A stretch of 21,177 nucleotides of DNA from Chloroflexota bacterium (GTDB taxonomy: Bacteria > Chloroflexota > Dehalococcoidia > Lucifugimonadales > UBA3495), in NCBI GenBank assembly GCA_028874675.1, contig JAPPJA010000286.1:1-21177 (forward strand). Reading direction: 5' to 3'. Made by a program: the position numbers and the translations under genes. Below the pieces are notes generated by a model that was given only the letters and a program-made list of their open reading frames with translations, was not told the DNA's origin and ran no database searches. How positions within the stretch are numbered: position 1 is the first letter of the stretch; each line of letters begins with the position of its first letter. Shown here piece after piece: positions 7,645 through 14,350 of this stretch.

Positions 7645-8052
7645 TCAGCAATCCAGCCGCAATCTAACCGTGGCAGTGCCCGACACCAGCTCTTCGTCCG
7701 TTTCCGCGTTTATCACGGCCACAGAGCAGGTCACCAGCCGGTGGCCGTCCTTCTCCTCTTCCCTGGTCACCCTGCCCCGGCTCGCCACTCGGCTGCCCAG
7801 GTGGGCGGCCCCCTTGAATCGCGTCCGCAGGCTGCCTGTTTCCAGCCAGGCCTGCCCGTAGGCTGCGGCCATCATTCGGGAAACCAGCGCCAGCGTCAGC
7901 ATGCCGTGGGCAATCACTCCGCCAAACTGCGTTTCAGCCGCAAACCGGGCGTCCCAGTGAAGGGGATTGTGATCACCCGACGCCGCGCAGTAGGCGTTGA
8001 GCCGTTCCTGGGTAATGTCCACCGTCAGCTCCGGCAGCGCTCCCTCAGCCAT
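7645..8052 (-). CDS. MaoC-like (R)-hydratase/dehydratase subunit
   Basis: A 135-residue single hot-dog protein carrying the hydratase-2 motif YCAASGDHNPLH at 21-32, with the catalytic Asp27/His32 pair, and GVIAHGML at 45-52. It should catalyse reversible dehydration of (R)-3-hydroxyacyl-ACP or -CoA. Its start overlaps the upstream FAS1-like subunit by 8 nt (ATGGCTGA), and plsX follows after 30 nt. The pair looks like mycobacterial HadA/HadB-type heterodimers, where the MaoC partner supplies the catalytic residues. A role as the dehydratase of type II fatty-acid synthesis is inferred from the plsX-fabG context; a CoA-dependent catabolic hydratase is the alternative. Confidence 0.88.
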   Translation of the reverse strand: MAEGALPELTVDITQERLNAYCAASGDHNPLHWDARFAAETQFGGVIAHGMLTLALVSRMMAAAYGQAWLETGSLRTRFKGAAHLGSRVASRGRVTREEEKDGHRLVTCSVAVINAETDEELVSGTATVRLRLDC

Positions 8053-8449
8053 TGTCCGCTGAAGCCCCGCTCTCTGGCGTCAAGACCGTGGTCTTGCCCG
8101 TCTGGACAACCTCTCCCGACATCCTGCTCAGCCTGTAGCCCACGCTCATAAACCGCAGGCCTCCCCGGGTGCGGGGGCGCTCGGGCATCGCCTCGCCCCG
8201 GATTTCCTCGCCGATGGCGACTCCGGCCAGCGCCTCCATTTCCTGGATGCTGTGGATAGTGCCAGCGGGCAACGACAGTTTCTCCAGCATGGCCCCCAGG
8301 GCGTAAGCGCAGAGGGCAAGGGGCGGCGCCATTCCGCGCGCCAGGTACAGGTCCAGGTCATCCCCCACGGCGTCCAGGTATTCCCTGACCGCTTCCTCGG
8401 TAAGGGTCCACGCCCCCAAATCCATGGCCGAACCGTCAGCTACGTCCAC
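8045..8449 (-). CDS. FAS1-like dehydratase subunit (MaoC N-terminal type hot-dog)
   Basis: A 134-residue hot-dog protein: an N-terminal helix TEEAVREYLDAVGDDLDLY, then APPLALCAYALG, an IHSIQEMEAL strand and GEEIRGE. It lacks the D-x-N-P-x-H hydratase motif, as expected for the non-catalytic, substrate-tunnel partner of a HadAB-type dehydratase. The frame is open from a GTG at 8482, but that codon would be only about 13 nt from the predicted transcription start and has no spaced ribosome site. The GTG at 8449 has AAGGG 8 nt upstream and is preferred; ATG 8425 is a further option. It overlaps the MaoC subunit gene by 8 nt, so the two are probably co-translated. First gene of the - strand lipid operon. 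Confidence 0.78.
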   Translation of the reverse strand: MDVADGSAMDLGAWTLTEEAVREYLDAVGDDLDLYLARGMAPPLALCAYALGAMLEKLSLPAGTIHSIQEMEALAGVAIGEEIRGEAMPERPRTRGGLRFMSVGYRLSRMSGEVVQTGKTTVLTPESGASADNG

Positions 8450-8502
8450 ACAGGTAACCCTTGATTGAACTGGGCAATCCACTCCACGAACAACCCCAAG
8501 AG

Positions 8503-8525
8503 ATTATACCTTATGCACAATAAGG
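8503..8525 (-). promoter_or_regulatory. Promoter -10 with adjoining inverted repeat, lipid operon
   Basis: On the - strand, a consensus TATAAT occupies 8508-8503. Touching it upstream is the inverted repeat CCTTAT-N5-ATAAGG (8509-8525), which would overlap the spacer of the promoter; no clear -35 hexamer is seen. The layout suggests a regulator binding over the promoter of the dehydratase-plsX-fabG operon. The 377-bp divergent gap 8483-8859 holds this element and the + strand promoter at 8775-8803; I see no gene in it. Confidence 0.45.
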
Positions 8526-8774
8526 CGGGGCCCGGAAACCGTCTCAAAAGTTCCCTCCTCCGCCAGGTAAGAAGGACAGGACATGAGGTAGCCCCAGGGC
8601 GATGGCGTTACAATTGCCTCTCAAGTTGCTCCCAGGCCAGCCCGCGAGGGTTCAAGTCCTCTTGAGCTTGCCGGAGGGCCTGAACTCATCGCTGGCGGGT
8701 ACGGATTCAGACGCCGCGACCCCGCTCGGCATTACATTCCTCAAATCGCCATTGCCCCGGGGCGCAACCCCGGT

Positions 8775-8803
8775 TTGACCATCTGCCACCGGCTTTGTAT
8801 CAT
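8775..8803 (+). promoter_or_regulatory. Sigma70-type promoter for the alpha/beta hydrolase gene
   Basis: -35 TTGACC (8775-8780) and -10 TATCAT (8798-8803), each five of six to consensus, are separated by exactly 17 nt. Transcription would begin near 8810, giving a leader of about 50 nt before the ATG at 8860. Confidence 0.55.
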
Positions 8804-8859
8804 CACCCCCAAGACAAGCGGGGCAGGGCGACCGTGACCCCGCCAGCGGAGGCGGTATC

Positions 8860-10860
8860 ATGACTCAACACCAGGCCGGCGCTCTGGCCGCGGCCAGGCA
8901 GGGCATACAGCGCATAGTTATAGACCCGGAGCGCTCCGAATCTCCCACCTTTGAAGGACGCTCCTTCGGCAATGTGGGCCAGTACGAAAAGCTGCGCGGC
9001 GTCGCCTACGGCGAACTGGACCCCAATGACCCCCGCAACGCCATCATCACCGACATTGACCTGCCTCCCGTAAATTCCCGCGGCATGGTGGAGTATTCCA
9101 CCGACATCTTCATTCTCAAGCCCGTCAACCTGGCCCTGGGCAACCGCCGGGTTATCCTGGACTTCAACAACCGGGGCCAGATGCGGGTGGGCCTGCTCAA
9201 CGGGGCCCGGGCCATCAACAACCCCACTACCGCCGAGGACGCCGGCGCCGGCTTCGTCATGGAAATGGGCTACGCCGTGGTGGGCAACGGCTGGGACATC
9301 AGCGCCAGCGGCCATGAGGACATGACCATCAACGTTCCGGTGGCCACCAGGGCCGGAAAGCCCATCACCGGTCCATCCTACGAGTACATTGTCTTCGACA
9401 ACGAGACCACCCTGACCAGCGAGCTGGCCTACCCCGCCGCCACCCTGGACCAGTCGAACGCCCGCCTGACAGTTCGGGAACTCCTCGACGATACTCCCGT
9501 CGAGATTCCGGCTTCCGAGTGGGAATACACATCCGGAGAGGGCAAGGCCATCCGCCTGTTGCCCGAGGGTACTCCCTTCCGGCAGAGCCACATCTACGAA
9601 TTCACCTACACAGCCAAAGACCCGCTGGTCGCCTGCATTGGCCTGGCCGCCACCCGCGACTTTCTTTCCTTCCTGCGCCACGCGCCCGAGTCGGCGGACA
9701 ACCCCCTGGCTGGCCACGTTGACTACACCTACAGCTACTCCATATCCCAGCCTTCCCGGACCCTTAACGACTTCCAGATGCTGGGCTTCAACGAGGACGA
9801 ATACGGGCAGCGGGCCCTCGACGGCATCCTGAGCCACACCGGCGGCGGCAACGGCGACCAGATCAACTACCGTTTCGCCCAGACCGACCGCACCGAGCGC
9901 AACCGCCAGAACCATCTCTATCCCGAGGCCGTGTTCCCCTTCGCCCACCAGGTAACCACCGACCACATCAGCGGCAGGACGGCGGGCCGCAGCCAGCGAG
10001 GCGCCGCTTCTGGCACCCTGCCCAGGCGGCTTGATATCAACACCGCCAACGAGTATTGGGTCAAGGGATGCTCCCAGCTGCACACGGACAGCCAGGGCAA
10101 TGACCTGCCCGACCCGGAAAACGTCCGGTATTACCTCCTGTCGGGCCTGTCCCACGGCGTTGGCAACGTGACCAGGAAAGGCAAAAACCAGCAGTTCACC
10201 AACGGGGTCAGTCCCTACGCCGCCCACCGGGCCCTGCTGGTAGCCCTGGACCGCTGGGTCAGCGAGGGTATCGAGCCTCCGGCCAGCCGCGTGCCCCGGG
10301 CGTCGGAAAACGGCGCCTTCGCCGTAACCCGTCCGGGTTACGAGACCGGTTACGTGCCGAAGGAAGAACTGGACTGGCCCGACATCCCCGGCGTTACCTA
10401 TACCGGGGTTATTACCACTCACTACTTCCTGGACTACGGCCCCGAATTTGACCAGGGAATCGTGGCCAATGCCCCTCCATCCCTGGCCGACCGTCCAGCC
10501 TACCCCATCTTCGTTTCCAAAGTGGACGAGGACGGCAACGAAGTAGCCGGCGTGCGCCTGCCGCCGGTCGCGGCTCCCATTGCCACCACCACGGGCTGGG
10601 CCGTGCGCGGGGCCGGCTACGGGGAAAACGACGGCGGCGAGGCCGATGGTCAGCATATTCCCTTCGCTGCTACCCGGGACGAACGCCTGGCAACCGGCGA
10701 CCCCCGCCTTTCGCTGGAAGAACGCTACGGGACCCACGAAAACTACGTCGAGGCCGTGGCCAAGGCAGCCCGCCAGCTGGAAGCGGAAGGATTCCTGCTG
10801 CCAGCCGACGTGCAGGCTTATATCGCCGAGGCGGAAGGGAGTGACGTGCTGAAGGGCTGA
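8860..10860 (+). CDS. PF20091-type alpha/beta hydrolase domain protein
   Basis: A 666-residue cytoplasmic protein (no signal peptide). Family-typical blocks as I remember them: FGNVGQYEKLRGVAYGELDP near 37-55, RVILDFNNRG at 97-106, GFNEDEYGQRALDGILSH at 309-326, YRFAQ at 337-341, NHLYPEAVFPF at 351-361 and CSQLHTDSQGNDLPDPENVR near 404-423. This is the large 'alpha/beta hydrolase domain' family of unknown substrate. Oddly, the expected nucleophile elbow, usually GxSQ[ST]GR, reads SISQPSR (294-300): the putative Ser296 remains but both glycines are replaced. GGAGG lies 7-8 nt before the ATG. It is transcribed alone and ends at a strong hairpin. The family call is firm; the activity is unknown. 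Confidence 0.82.
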   Translation: MTQHQAGALAAARQGIQRIVIDPERSESPTFEGRSFGNVGQYEKLRGVAYGELDPNDPRNAIITDIDLPPVNSRGMVEYSTDIFILKPVNLALGNRRVILDFNNRGQMRVGLLNGARAINNPTTAEDAGAGFVMEMGYAVVGNGWDISASGHEDMTINVPVATRAGKPITGPSYEYIVFDNETTLTSELAYPAATLDQSNARLTVRELLDDTPVEIPASEWEYTSGEGKAIRLLPEGTPFRQSHIYEFTYTAKDPLVACIGLAATRDFLSFLRHAPESADNPLAGHVDYTYSYSISQPSRTLNDFQMLGFNEDEYGQRALDGILSHTGGGNGDQINYRFAQTDRTERNRQNHLYPEAVFPFAHQVTTDHISGRTAGRSQRGAASGTLPRRLDINTANEYWVKGCSQLHTDSQGNDLPDPENVRYYLLSGLSHGVGNVTRKGKNQQFTNGVSPYAAHRALLVALDRWVSEGIEPPASRVPRASENGAFAVTRPGYETGYVPKEELDWPDIPGVTYTGVITTHYFLDYGPEFDQGIVANAPPSLADRPAYPIFVSKVDEDGNEVAGVRLPPVAAPIATTTGWAVRGAGYGENDGGEADGQHIPFAATRDERLATGDPRLSLEERYGTHENYVEAVAKAARQLEAEGFLLPADVQAYIAEAEGSDVLKG

Positions 10861-10892
10861 TCGGCGGCGTCAGAAGTTTTACGGTAGAAACG

Positions 10893-10932
10893 ATGTCCCG
10901 CCTCTCTACGATTTTCCGGAGAGGCGGGACAT
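10893..10932. terminator. Strong bidirectional terminator hairpin
   Basis: ATGTCCCGCCTCTC (10893-10906) pairs perfectly with GAGAGGCGGGACAT (10919-10932): 14 bp around a 12-nt loop. It lies between the convergent hydrolase (+) and L-2-hydroxyglutarate oxidase (-) genes. ATTCCATTTT follows on the + strand; on the - strand the T content after the stem is modest. It probably ends transcription from both sides, best for the + strand gene. Confidence 0.75.
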
Positions 10933-11017
10933 TCCATTTTCCTCAGGCAGGGAGTTCAATGCAGCGGGAAACGGCGGGCCGACTCAAGCCGAAATTCGTA
11001 GCCTGCCCCTCTAAAAA

Positions 11018-12238
11018 CTACTCCTCCAGCCCGAAACTCTCCACTGCCAGGTTGACGATGTGGGCCCCGATGGACAGGGACGAGGTGGCGCCGGGGGACG
11101 GGGCGTTGAGGACGTGAATTGCCTGCCGCCCCTGCAGGATGGAGAAATCGTCCAGCAGGGCCCCGTCGCTGGCCACCGCCTGGGCCCGAACGCCGGCCCC
11201 GCCCGGGGCCAGGTCTTCGTCCTTTATCTCCGGAATCAGCTTCTGCAGGTCGTGGACAAACACCCCCTTGCTGTAGGAGCGGTGCATTTCCGATACGCCC
11301 GTGCGCCAGTGTTTGGCGGTCATCTTCCAGAACCCCGGATAGGTAAAGGTGCCCAGCGATTCCGCCACATCCACGTTGCTCTTGCGGTACCCCTCCCGGG
11401 CGAAGGCCAGCACCGCATTGGGCCCCGCCTCCACGTAGCCGTGGATATTACGGGTGTAATGAACTCCCAGGAAAGGGAACCTGGGGTCGGGCACGGGGTA
11501 AATCAGTCCCTTCACCAGGTACTGGCTCTCGGGCCGCAGCGTATAGTACTCGCCGCGGAAGGGAATGATGCGCACGTTGGTCCGCTCTCCCATCATCTCG
11601 GCAATCCGGTCCGCGTACAGGCCCGCGCAGTTAATCACGTGAGACGCCTGCAGCGTCCCCCTCGTGGTATCCACGGTCATGGCGCCCGACGCCCCGCCGA
11701 TGGCCCTGACCGCCGCATCCATGTAAATATCTCCACCCTGTTCCTGGAACCTGGAAGCGTAGGCTTCGCTAACCTTGACGTAGTCAATAATGCCCGTAGC
11801 CGGTGACCACAGGGCCCGCAGCCCGAAGGTGTGGGGCTCAATTTCCTTCAACCGCTCCGGCCCGATCATCTCCAGGCCGGGCACTCCGTTGGCCACGCCC
11901 CGCTCGTAGAGGTTGTCCAGCCTCGGCAGCTCCGCCTCCTCGGTGGCAACTATAGTTTTTCCGCACAGGTCGTACTCAATCTCGTTCTCGTCACAGAACT
12001 GTTTGAGGGCCAGGGCGCCGCCCACACAGAACTGGGCCTTCTGCGATCCCGGCCGGTAGTAGATGCCCGAGTGAATCACGCCGCTGTTGTGGCCCGTCTG
12101 GTGCGTGGCCAGGTCCCTTTCCTTTTCCACCACCGCCACCTTCAGACCTGCGGGGAATTTCTGGACCAACTGCATGGCCGTGGAAAGCCCGATGATGCCG
12201 CCGCCGATGATGACGACGTCGTACTCCCTGGAATTCAT
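11018..12238 (-). CDS. lhgO: L-2-hydroxyglutarate oxidase LhgO
   Basis: A 406-residue FAD enzyme of the DAO/GlpD fold. The dinucleotide-binding GGGIIG is at 12-17 with E38/E40 after beta2. The LhgO signature THQTGHNSGVIHSGIYY is at 45-61, and the C-terminal FAD-contact region LNAPSPGATSSLSIG is present. It oxidises L-2-hydroxyglutarate to 2-oxoglutarate, clearing a by-product of promiscuous dehydrogenases; in E. coli the electrons go to membrane quinone. GGAGG lies 6-7 nt before the ATG. It is its own transcription unit, just downstream of the ACIII operon. If its electrons enter the quinone pool, ACIII would be the next step (inference). Confidence 0.92.
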   Translation of the reverse strand: MNSREYDVVIIGGGIIGLSTAMQLVQKFPAGLKVAVVEKERDLATHQTGHNSGVIHSGIYYRPGSQKAQFCVGGALALKQFCDENEIEYDLCGKTIVATEEAELPRLDNLYERGVANGVPGLEMIGPERLKEIEPHTFGLRALWSPATGIIDYVKVSEAYASRFQEQGGDIYMDAAVRAIGGASGAMTVDTTRGTLQASHVINCAGLYADRIAEMMGERTNVRIIPFRGEYYTLRPESQYLVKGLIYPVPDPRFPFLGVHYTRNIHGYVEAGPNAVLAFAREGYRKSNVDVAESLGTFTYPGFWKMTAKHWRTGVSEMHRSYSKGVFVHDLQKLIPEIKDEDLAPGGAGVRAQAVASDGALLDDFSILQGRQAIHVLNAPSPGATSSLSIGAHIVNLAVESFGLEE

Positions 12239-12359
12239 GGTAAACCTCCGGCAAAGAGGACAGGGTCTGTCCCGCCAGGATGGGTGATGTAATTCCGATT
12301 CAGTCGGCCCAGCTTCGCCAGGAGTTTGCGCCGGGCCCCTTCTGAATGATGCTGGCTAC

Positions 12360-12388
12360 ACTGTAATGAGGCGCAGTACTATTTTCAA
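12360..12388 (-). promoter_or_regulatory. Candidate promoter for lhgO
   Basis: On the - strand, -35 TTGAAA (12388-12383), a 17-nt spacer and -10 TACAGT (12365-12360). The -35 is five of six and the -10 four of six to consensus. Transcription would begin near 12353, with a leader of about 115 nt. Confidence 0.4.
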
Positions 12389-12406
12389 CCGGTGGCCAGG
12401 CCCTCG

Positions 12407-12433
12407 TAAAAGCGGCGCCCAGCCTCAGCCGGG
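12407..12433 (-). terminator. Possible terminator of the ACIII-ccmH operon
   Basis: Reading the - strand after the ccmH stop, CCCGGC-TGAG-GCTGGG (12433-12418) forms a 6-bp stem with one G-T pair and a tetraloop. CGCCGC and then TTTT (12411-12408) follow. The T run is short and displaced by 6 nt, so this is a weak candidate. Confidence 0.35.
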
Positions 12434-12463
12434 TGCGACCACCTATCATTGCTCCCGGGCGCT

Positions 12464-13093
12464 CTACCGGGCTTCGTCGGAACCAGGCGATTCAGTGTTG
12501 CCGTTAGCTTCAACCTCGTCATCGGCTCCCCGGGCGCGCTCCAGGTCCAGCGACCGGTCAACCGCTGCCAGGTAAGGCTCAAGGCTGTCCCCTGGCTCCA
12601 GGGTTGCTGTCTCCTGATCGACGGGGCCGCCATTCCTGCCCTGCATGGCCCGCAGGACTAGCAGGGCGGCCCCCAGCGCCGCCACGAGACCGGCAATGGG
12701 CAATATCCAGGCCAGCAGGTTAAACCCGGATTTCGGCGGAGAAGCCAGCACGTTCTGACCGTAGCGGTCCGCGAAATAGTCGAGGACTTCCTGGCGAGAG
12801 GCCCCTTCGGCCAGGAGCTCCCTGACCCGCTGCCTCATCTGCCGCGCCAGAGGGACCTGGGCCTGGTCGATGGACTCGGCGGGGCACACCGGACACATGA
12901 GCATCTGGTCTATCACCTGGGCCTCTTCTTCGTCGTAATTGCCCCCGGGCGCCTGGGCGTAGGCAAGCCCGCCCCCCAGGCCCGCCGCCAGCGCAAATCC
13001 CACCGCCAGGGCCAGCAGACCTGCCCTCGTCCAGCAAAAAGCAAAGGGCAGGCTCAACACCTGCCCTGGTTCAGTCAATCTTCTGAATAGCAC
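12464..13093 (-). CDS. ccmH: Cytochrome c biogenesis protein CcmH
   Basis: A 209-residue membrane-anchored CcmH/CycL. An N-terminal signal/anchor (about 24-46) precedes the exported domain. This carries the thiol pair C67-x2-C70 in LMCPVCPAESI, then QMRQRVRELLAEGASRQEVLDYF and the conserved YGQNVLASPPKSGFN, with a second membrane helix at about 126-147. CcmH keeps apocytochrome CxxCH cysteines reduced for heme attachment by CcmF. The motif differs from proteobacterial LRCxxCQN; the CPVCP form is, to my knowledge, common in Chloroflexota and Actinobacteria. The GTG start is uncertain (GTG 13060 or a nearby TTG is possible). It begins 57 nt after actE and would serve the hemes of ActA and ActE. 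No other ccm gene is in the window. Confidence 0.88.
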   Translation of the reverse strand: MLFRRLTEPGQVLSLPFAFCWTRAGLLALAVGFALAAGLGGGLAYAQAPGGNYDEEEAQVIDQMLMCPVCPAESIDQAQVPLARQMRQRVRELLAEGASRQEVLDYFADRYGQNVLASPPKSGFNLLAWILPIAGLVAALGAALLVLRAMQGRNGGPVDQETATLEPGDSLEPYLAAVDRSLDLERARGADDEVEANGNTESPGSDEAR

Positions 13094-13127
13094 TCTAAAA
13101 CCCGGAACAAACTCTGTAGCCCCGTCC

Positions 13128-13149
13128 CAGGGGAAACCAGCCTCCCCTG
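13128..13149 (-). other. Intercistronic hairpin after actE stop
   Basis: CAGGGG (13128-13133) and CCCCTG (13144-13149) form a 6-bp stem that starts 1 nt after the actE stop codon on the - strand. There is no T run, so a terminator is unlikely; an mRNA-stabilising or processing role is possible. Confidence 0.4.
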
Positions 13150-13150
13150 C

Positions 13151-13699
13151 CTAGCAGCCCTCCGGGTTGACACCCTGCAGGCAGTCCACCACGTAGTTGG
13201 CGACCGCGTCAATCTGCTCCTGAGTCAACAGCTTGGAGAAACTGGGCATTACGGTCAGGCCGCCCGTCATTATATTGGTGACGCCCGCCACATCCTTGGC
13301 GATCATCAGTGGATCGTTCACGGCGGTCAAATCGGCCGGCACAGTGGGCACATACCCATACGTGTCTTCCATCTTCTGAAGGACGGGACCGTCGCCCCTG
13401 CCCAGCGGCCCATGGCACATCGAGCAGTTGATGTCGTACAACTCACCGCCGTCGTGGGTAGAGACCTGCATCTCATAGAAGGGCACAGCGCTGGCGGGGG
13501 GTGAAAGGCGCGGCGGTTCGTGCGCCTTGAACGACGGCTGGTAATGCATCTCGTAGAAAATGTCCAGGGGATAGGAACCCTGCGAGCAGCCCATGGCCAC
13601 TATGCCCACCAGCAGGGCCAGGACGCCCAGGTATGTCCTGCTCCGGAACTGTCGTCCCTTCGCTGTTAGATTTATCAGTCTTCCGGAAAGTTTGCTCAT
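13151..13699 (-). CDS. actE: ACIII subunit ActE, monoheme cytochrome c lipoprotein
   Basis: A 182-residue exported cytochrome. The N-terminal hydrophobic segment (23-37) ends in VAMGC, so C38 is a probable lipidation site, though Ala at -3 is not the commonest residue. One heme site, C92-SM-C95-H96, precedes the GPLGRGDGP loop; M151 in MPSFSKLL is the likely sixth ligand. The Pro-rich SPPASAVPFYEM stretch before the heme is typical of ActE. In ACIII it takes electrons from ActA and faces the external acceptor or oxidase. GGAAGG lies 9 nt before the ATG. It follows actD by 88 nt and precedes ccmH. Confidence 0.9.
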   Translation of the reverse strand: MSKLSGRLINLTAKGRQFRSRTYLGVLALLVGIVAMGCSQGSYPLDIFYEMHYQPSFKAHEPPRLSPPASAVPFYEMQVSTHDGGELYDINCSMCHGPLGRGDGPVLQKMEDTYGYVPTVPADLTAVNDPLMIAKDVAGVTNIMTGGLTVMPSFSKLLTQEQIDAVANYVVDCLQGVNPEGC

Positions 13700-13787
13700 A
13701 TCTGGTTGCCTTCCACCGGCTCCTGCCGGCCTCGGGCCATTCCCAATTCTTTCAGTAAGTTGGTCCCCGCCCCGGCTGGCCGTGGCG

Positions 13788-14294
13788 TCACTCTCTCTTT
13801 ATGTCCACCGCCCCGGCCTGGCCGAACGCCGCCTCAACGTCGCCGTGCTGGGTCTCCTCGGTATTTACCAGGACCCCGATGTACCCCTCGGTAATGCGGG
13901 TGTCGTACAGTCCGGCCTTGAGCTTGGGCAGGCGGGACTCGAAGATGATTCCCAGCACCGTAAACAGGATGGCTCCCAGCATGGTGCCTTCATAACACAC
14001 CACCGCCATGGGAGGGATGGACAGGATCGGCTTTCCGCCGGTAACCATGGGGTAGGCCACCTGGGTCATTGATGTCAGCAGAATGCCCGAGGTCAGCCCC
14101 AGCAGCGCGCCAATGAAGGGAAATATGTACAACCTGTGCGGCTCTTCCCTTTCCCCGAAGGCCCCCTCCGGATAAGGCGTATCCGTCAGGAAGTCCACGT
14201 CGGTTTCAGGAATACCTGCCCGCCGCAGGCCGTCGCCCGCGTCAGCCGCGGAATTGGCGCTGTCAAACACTCCCAGTATAGGACGTCTCGCCAT
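13788..14294 (-). CDS. actD: ACIII subunit ActD (DUF3341)
   Basis: A 168-residue DUF3341 protein. A soluble N-terminal domain (ILGVFDSANSAADAGDGLRR, then VDFLTDTPYP) is followed by two membrane helices at about 55-79 and 94-118 and a cytoplasmic tail. The FGEREEPHRL segment before the first helix is typical of ActD. It has no cofactor; in known ACIII structures it packs against ActC and ActF. GAGAGG lies 8 nt before the ATG. Located between actC and actE, the usual C-D-E order. Confidence 0.92.
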   Translation of the reverse strand: MARRPILGVFDSANSAADAGDGLRRAGIPETDVDFLTDTPYPEGAFGEREEPHRLYIFPFIGALLGLTSGILLTSMTQVAYPMVTGGKPILSIPPMAVVCYEGTMLGAILFTVLGIIFESRLPKLKAGLYDTRITEGYIGVLVNTEETQHGDVEAAFGQAGAVDIKRE

Positions 14295-14326
14295 AGCTAA
14301 AACCTCTCTGCCTCTCCGTCATCGCT

Positions 14327-14348
14327 CCCCGCCCGCTCCGGGCGTGGG
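14327..14348 (-). other. GC hairpin just after actC stop
   Basis: CGCCCG (14330-14335) pairs with CGGGCG (14339-14344) around CTC. Outside it CCC (14327-14329) pairs with GGG (14346-14348) past one bulged T, giving 9 bp in all. It starts 2 nt after the actC stop on the - strand. It lacks a T run, so it is more likely an mRNA 3' end barrier than a terminator. Confidence 0.45.
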
Positions 14349-14350
14349 AA

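Noticed and set aside
8648..8659. tRNA T-loop-like GGGTTCAAGTCC
   Set aside because: The T stem mispairs beyond 3-4 bp, and no anticodon arm or acceptor stem can be fitted around it on either strand.
8620..8666. CTCAAG...CTTGAG inverted repeat in the hydrolase upstream region
   Set aside because: Six-base arms 35 nt apart are expected by chance and do not overlap the predicted promoter.
8803..10737. 644-codon open frame antisense to the alpha/beta hydrolase
   Set aside because: The + strand frame matches a known family throughout; the antisense protein is Gly/Val-rich with no recognisable domain, as GC-rich codon bias produces.
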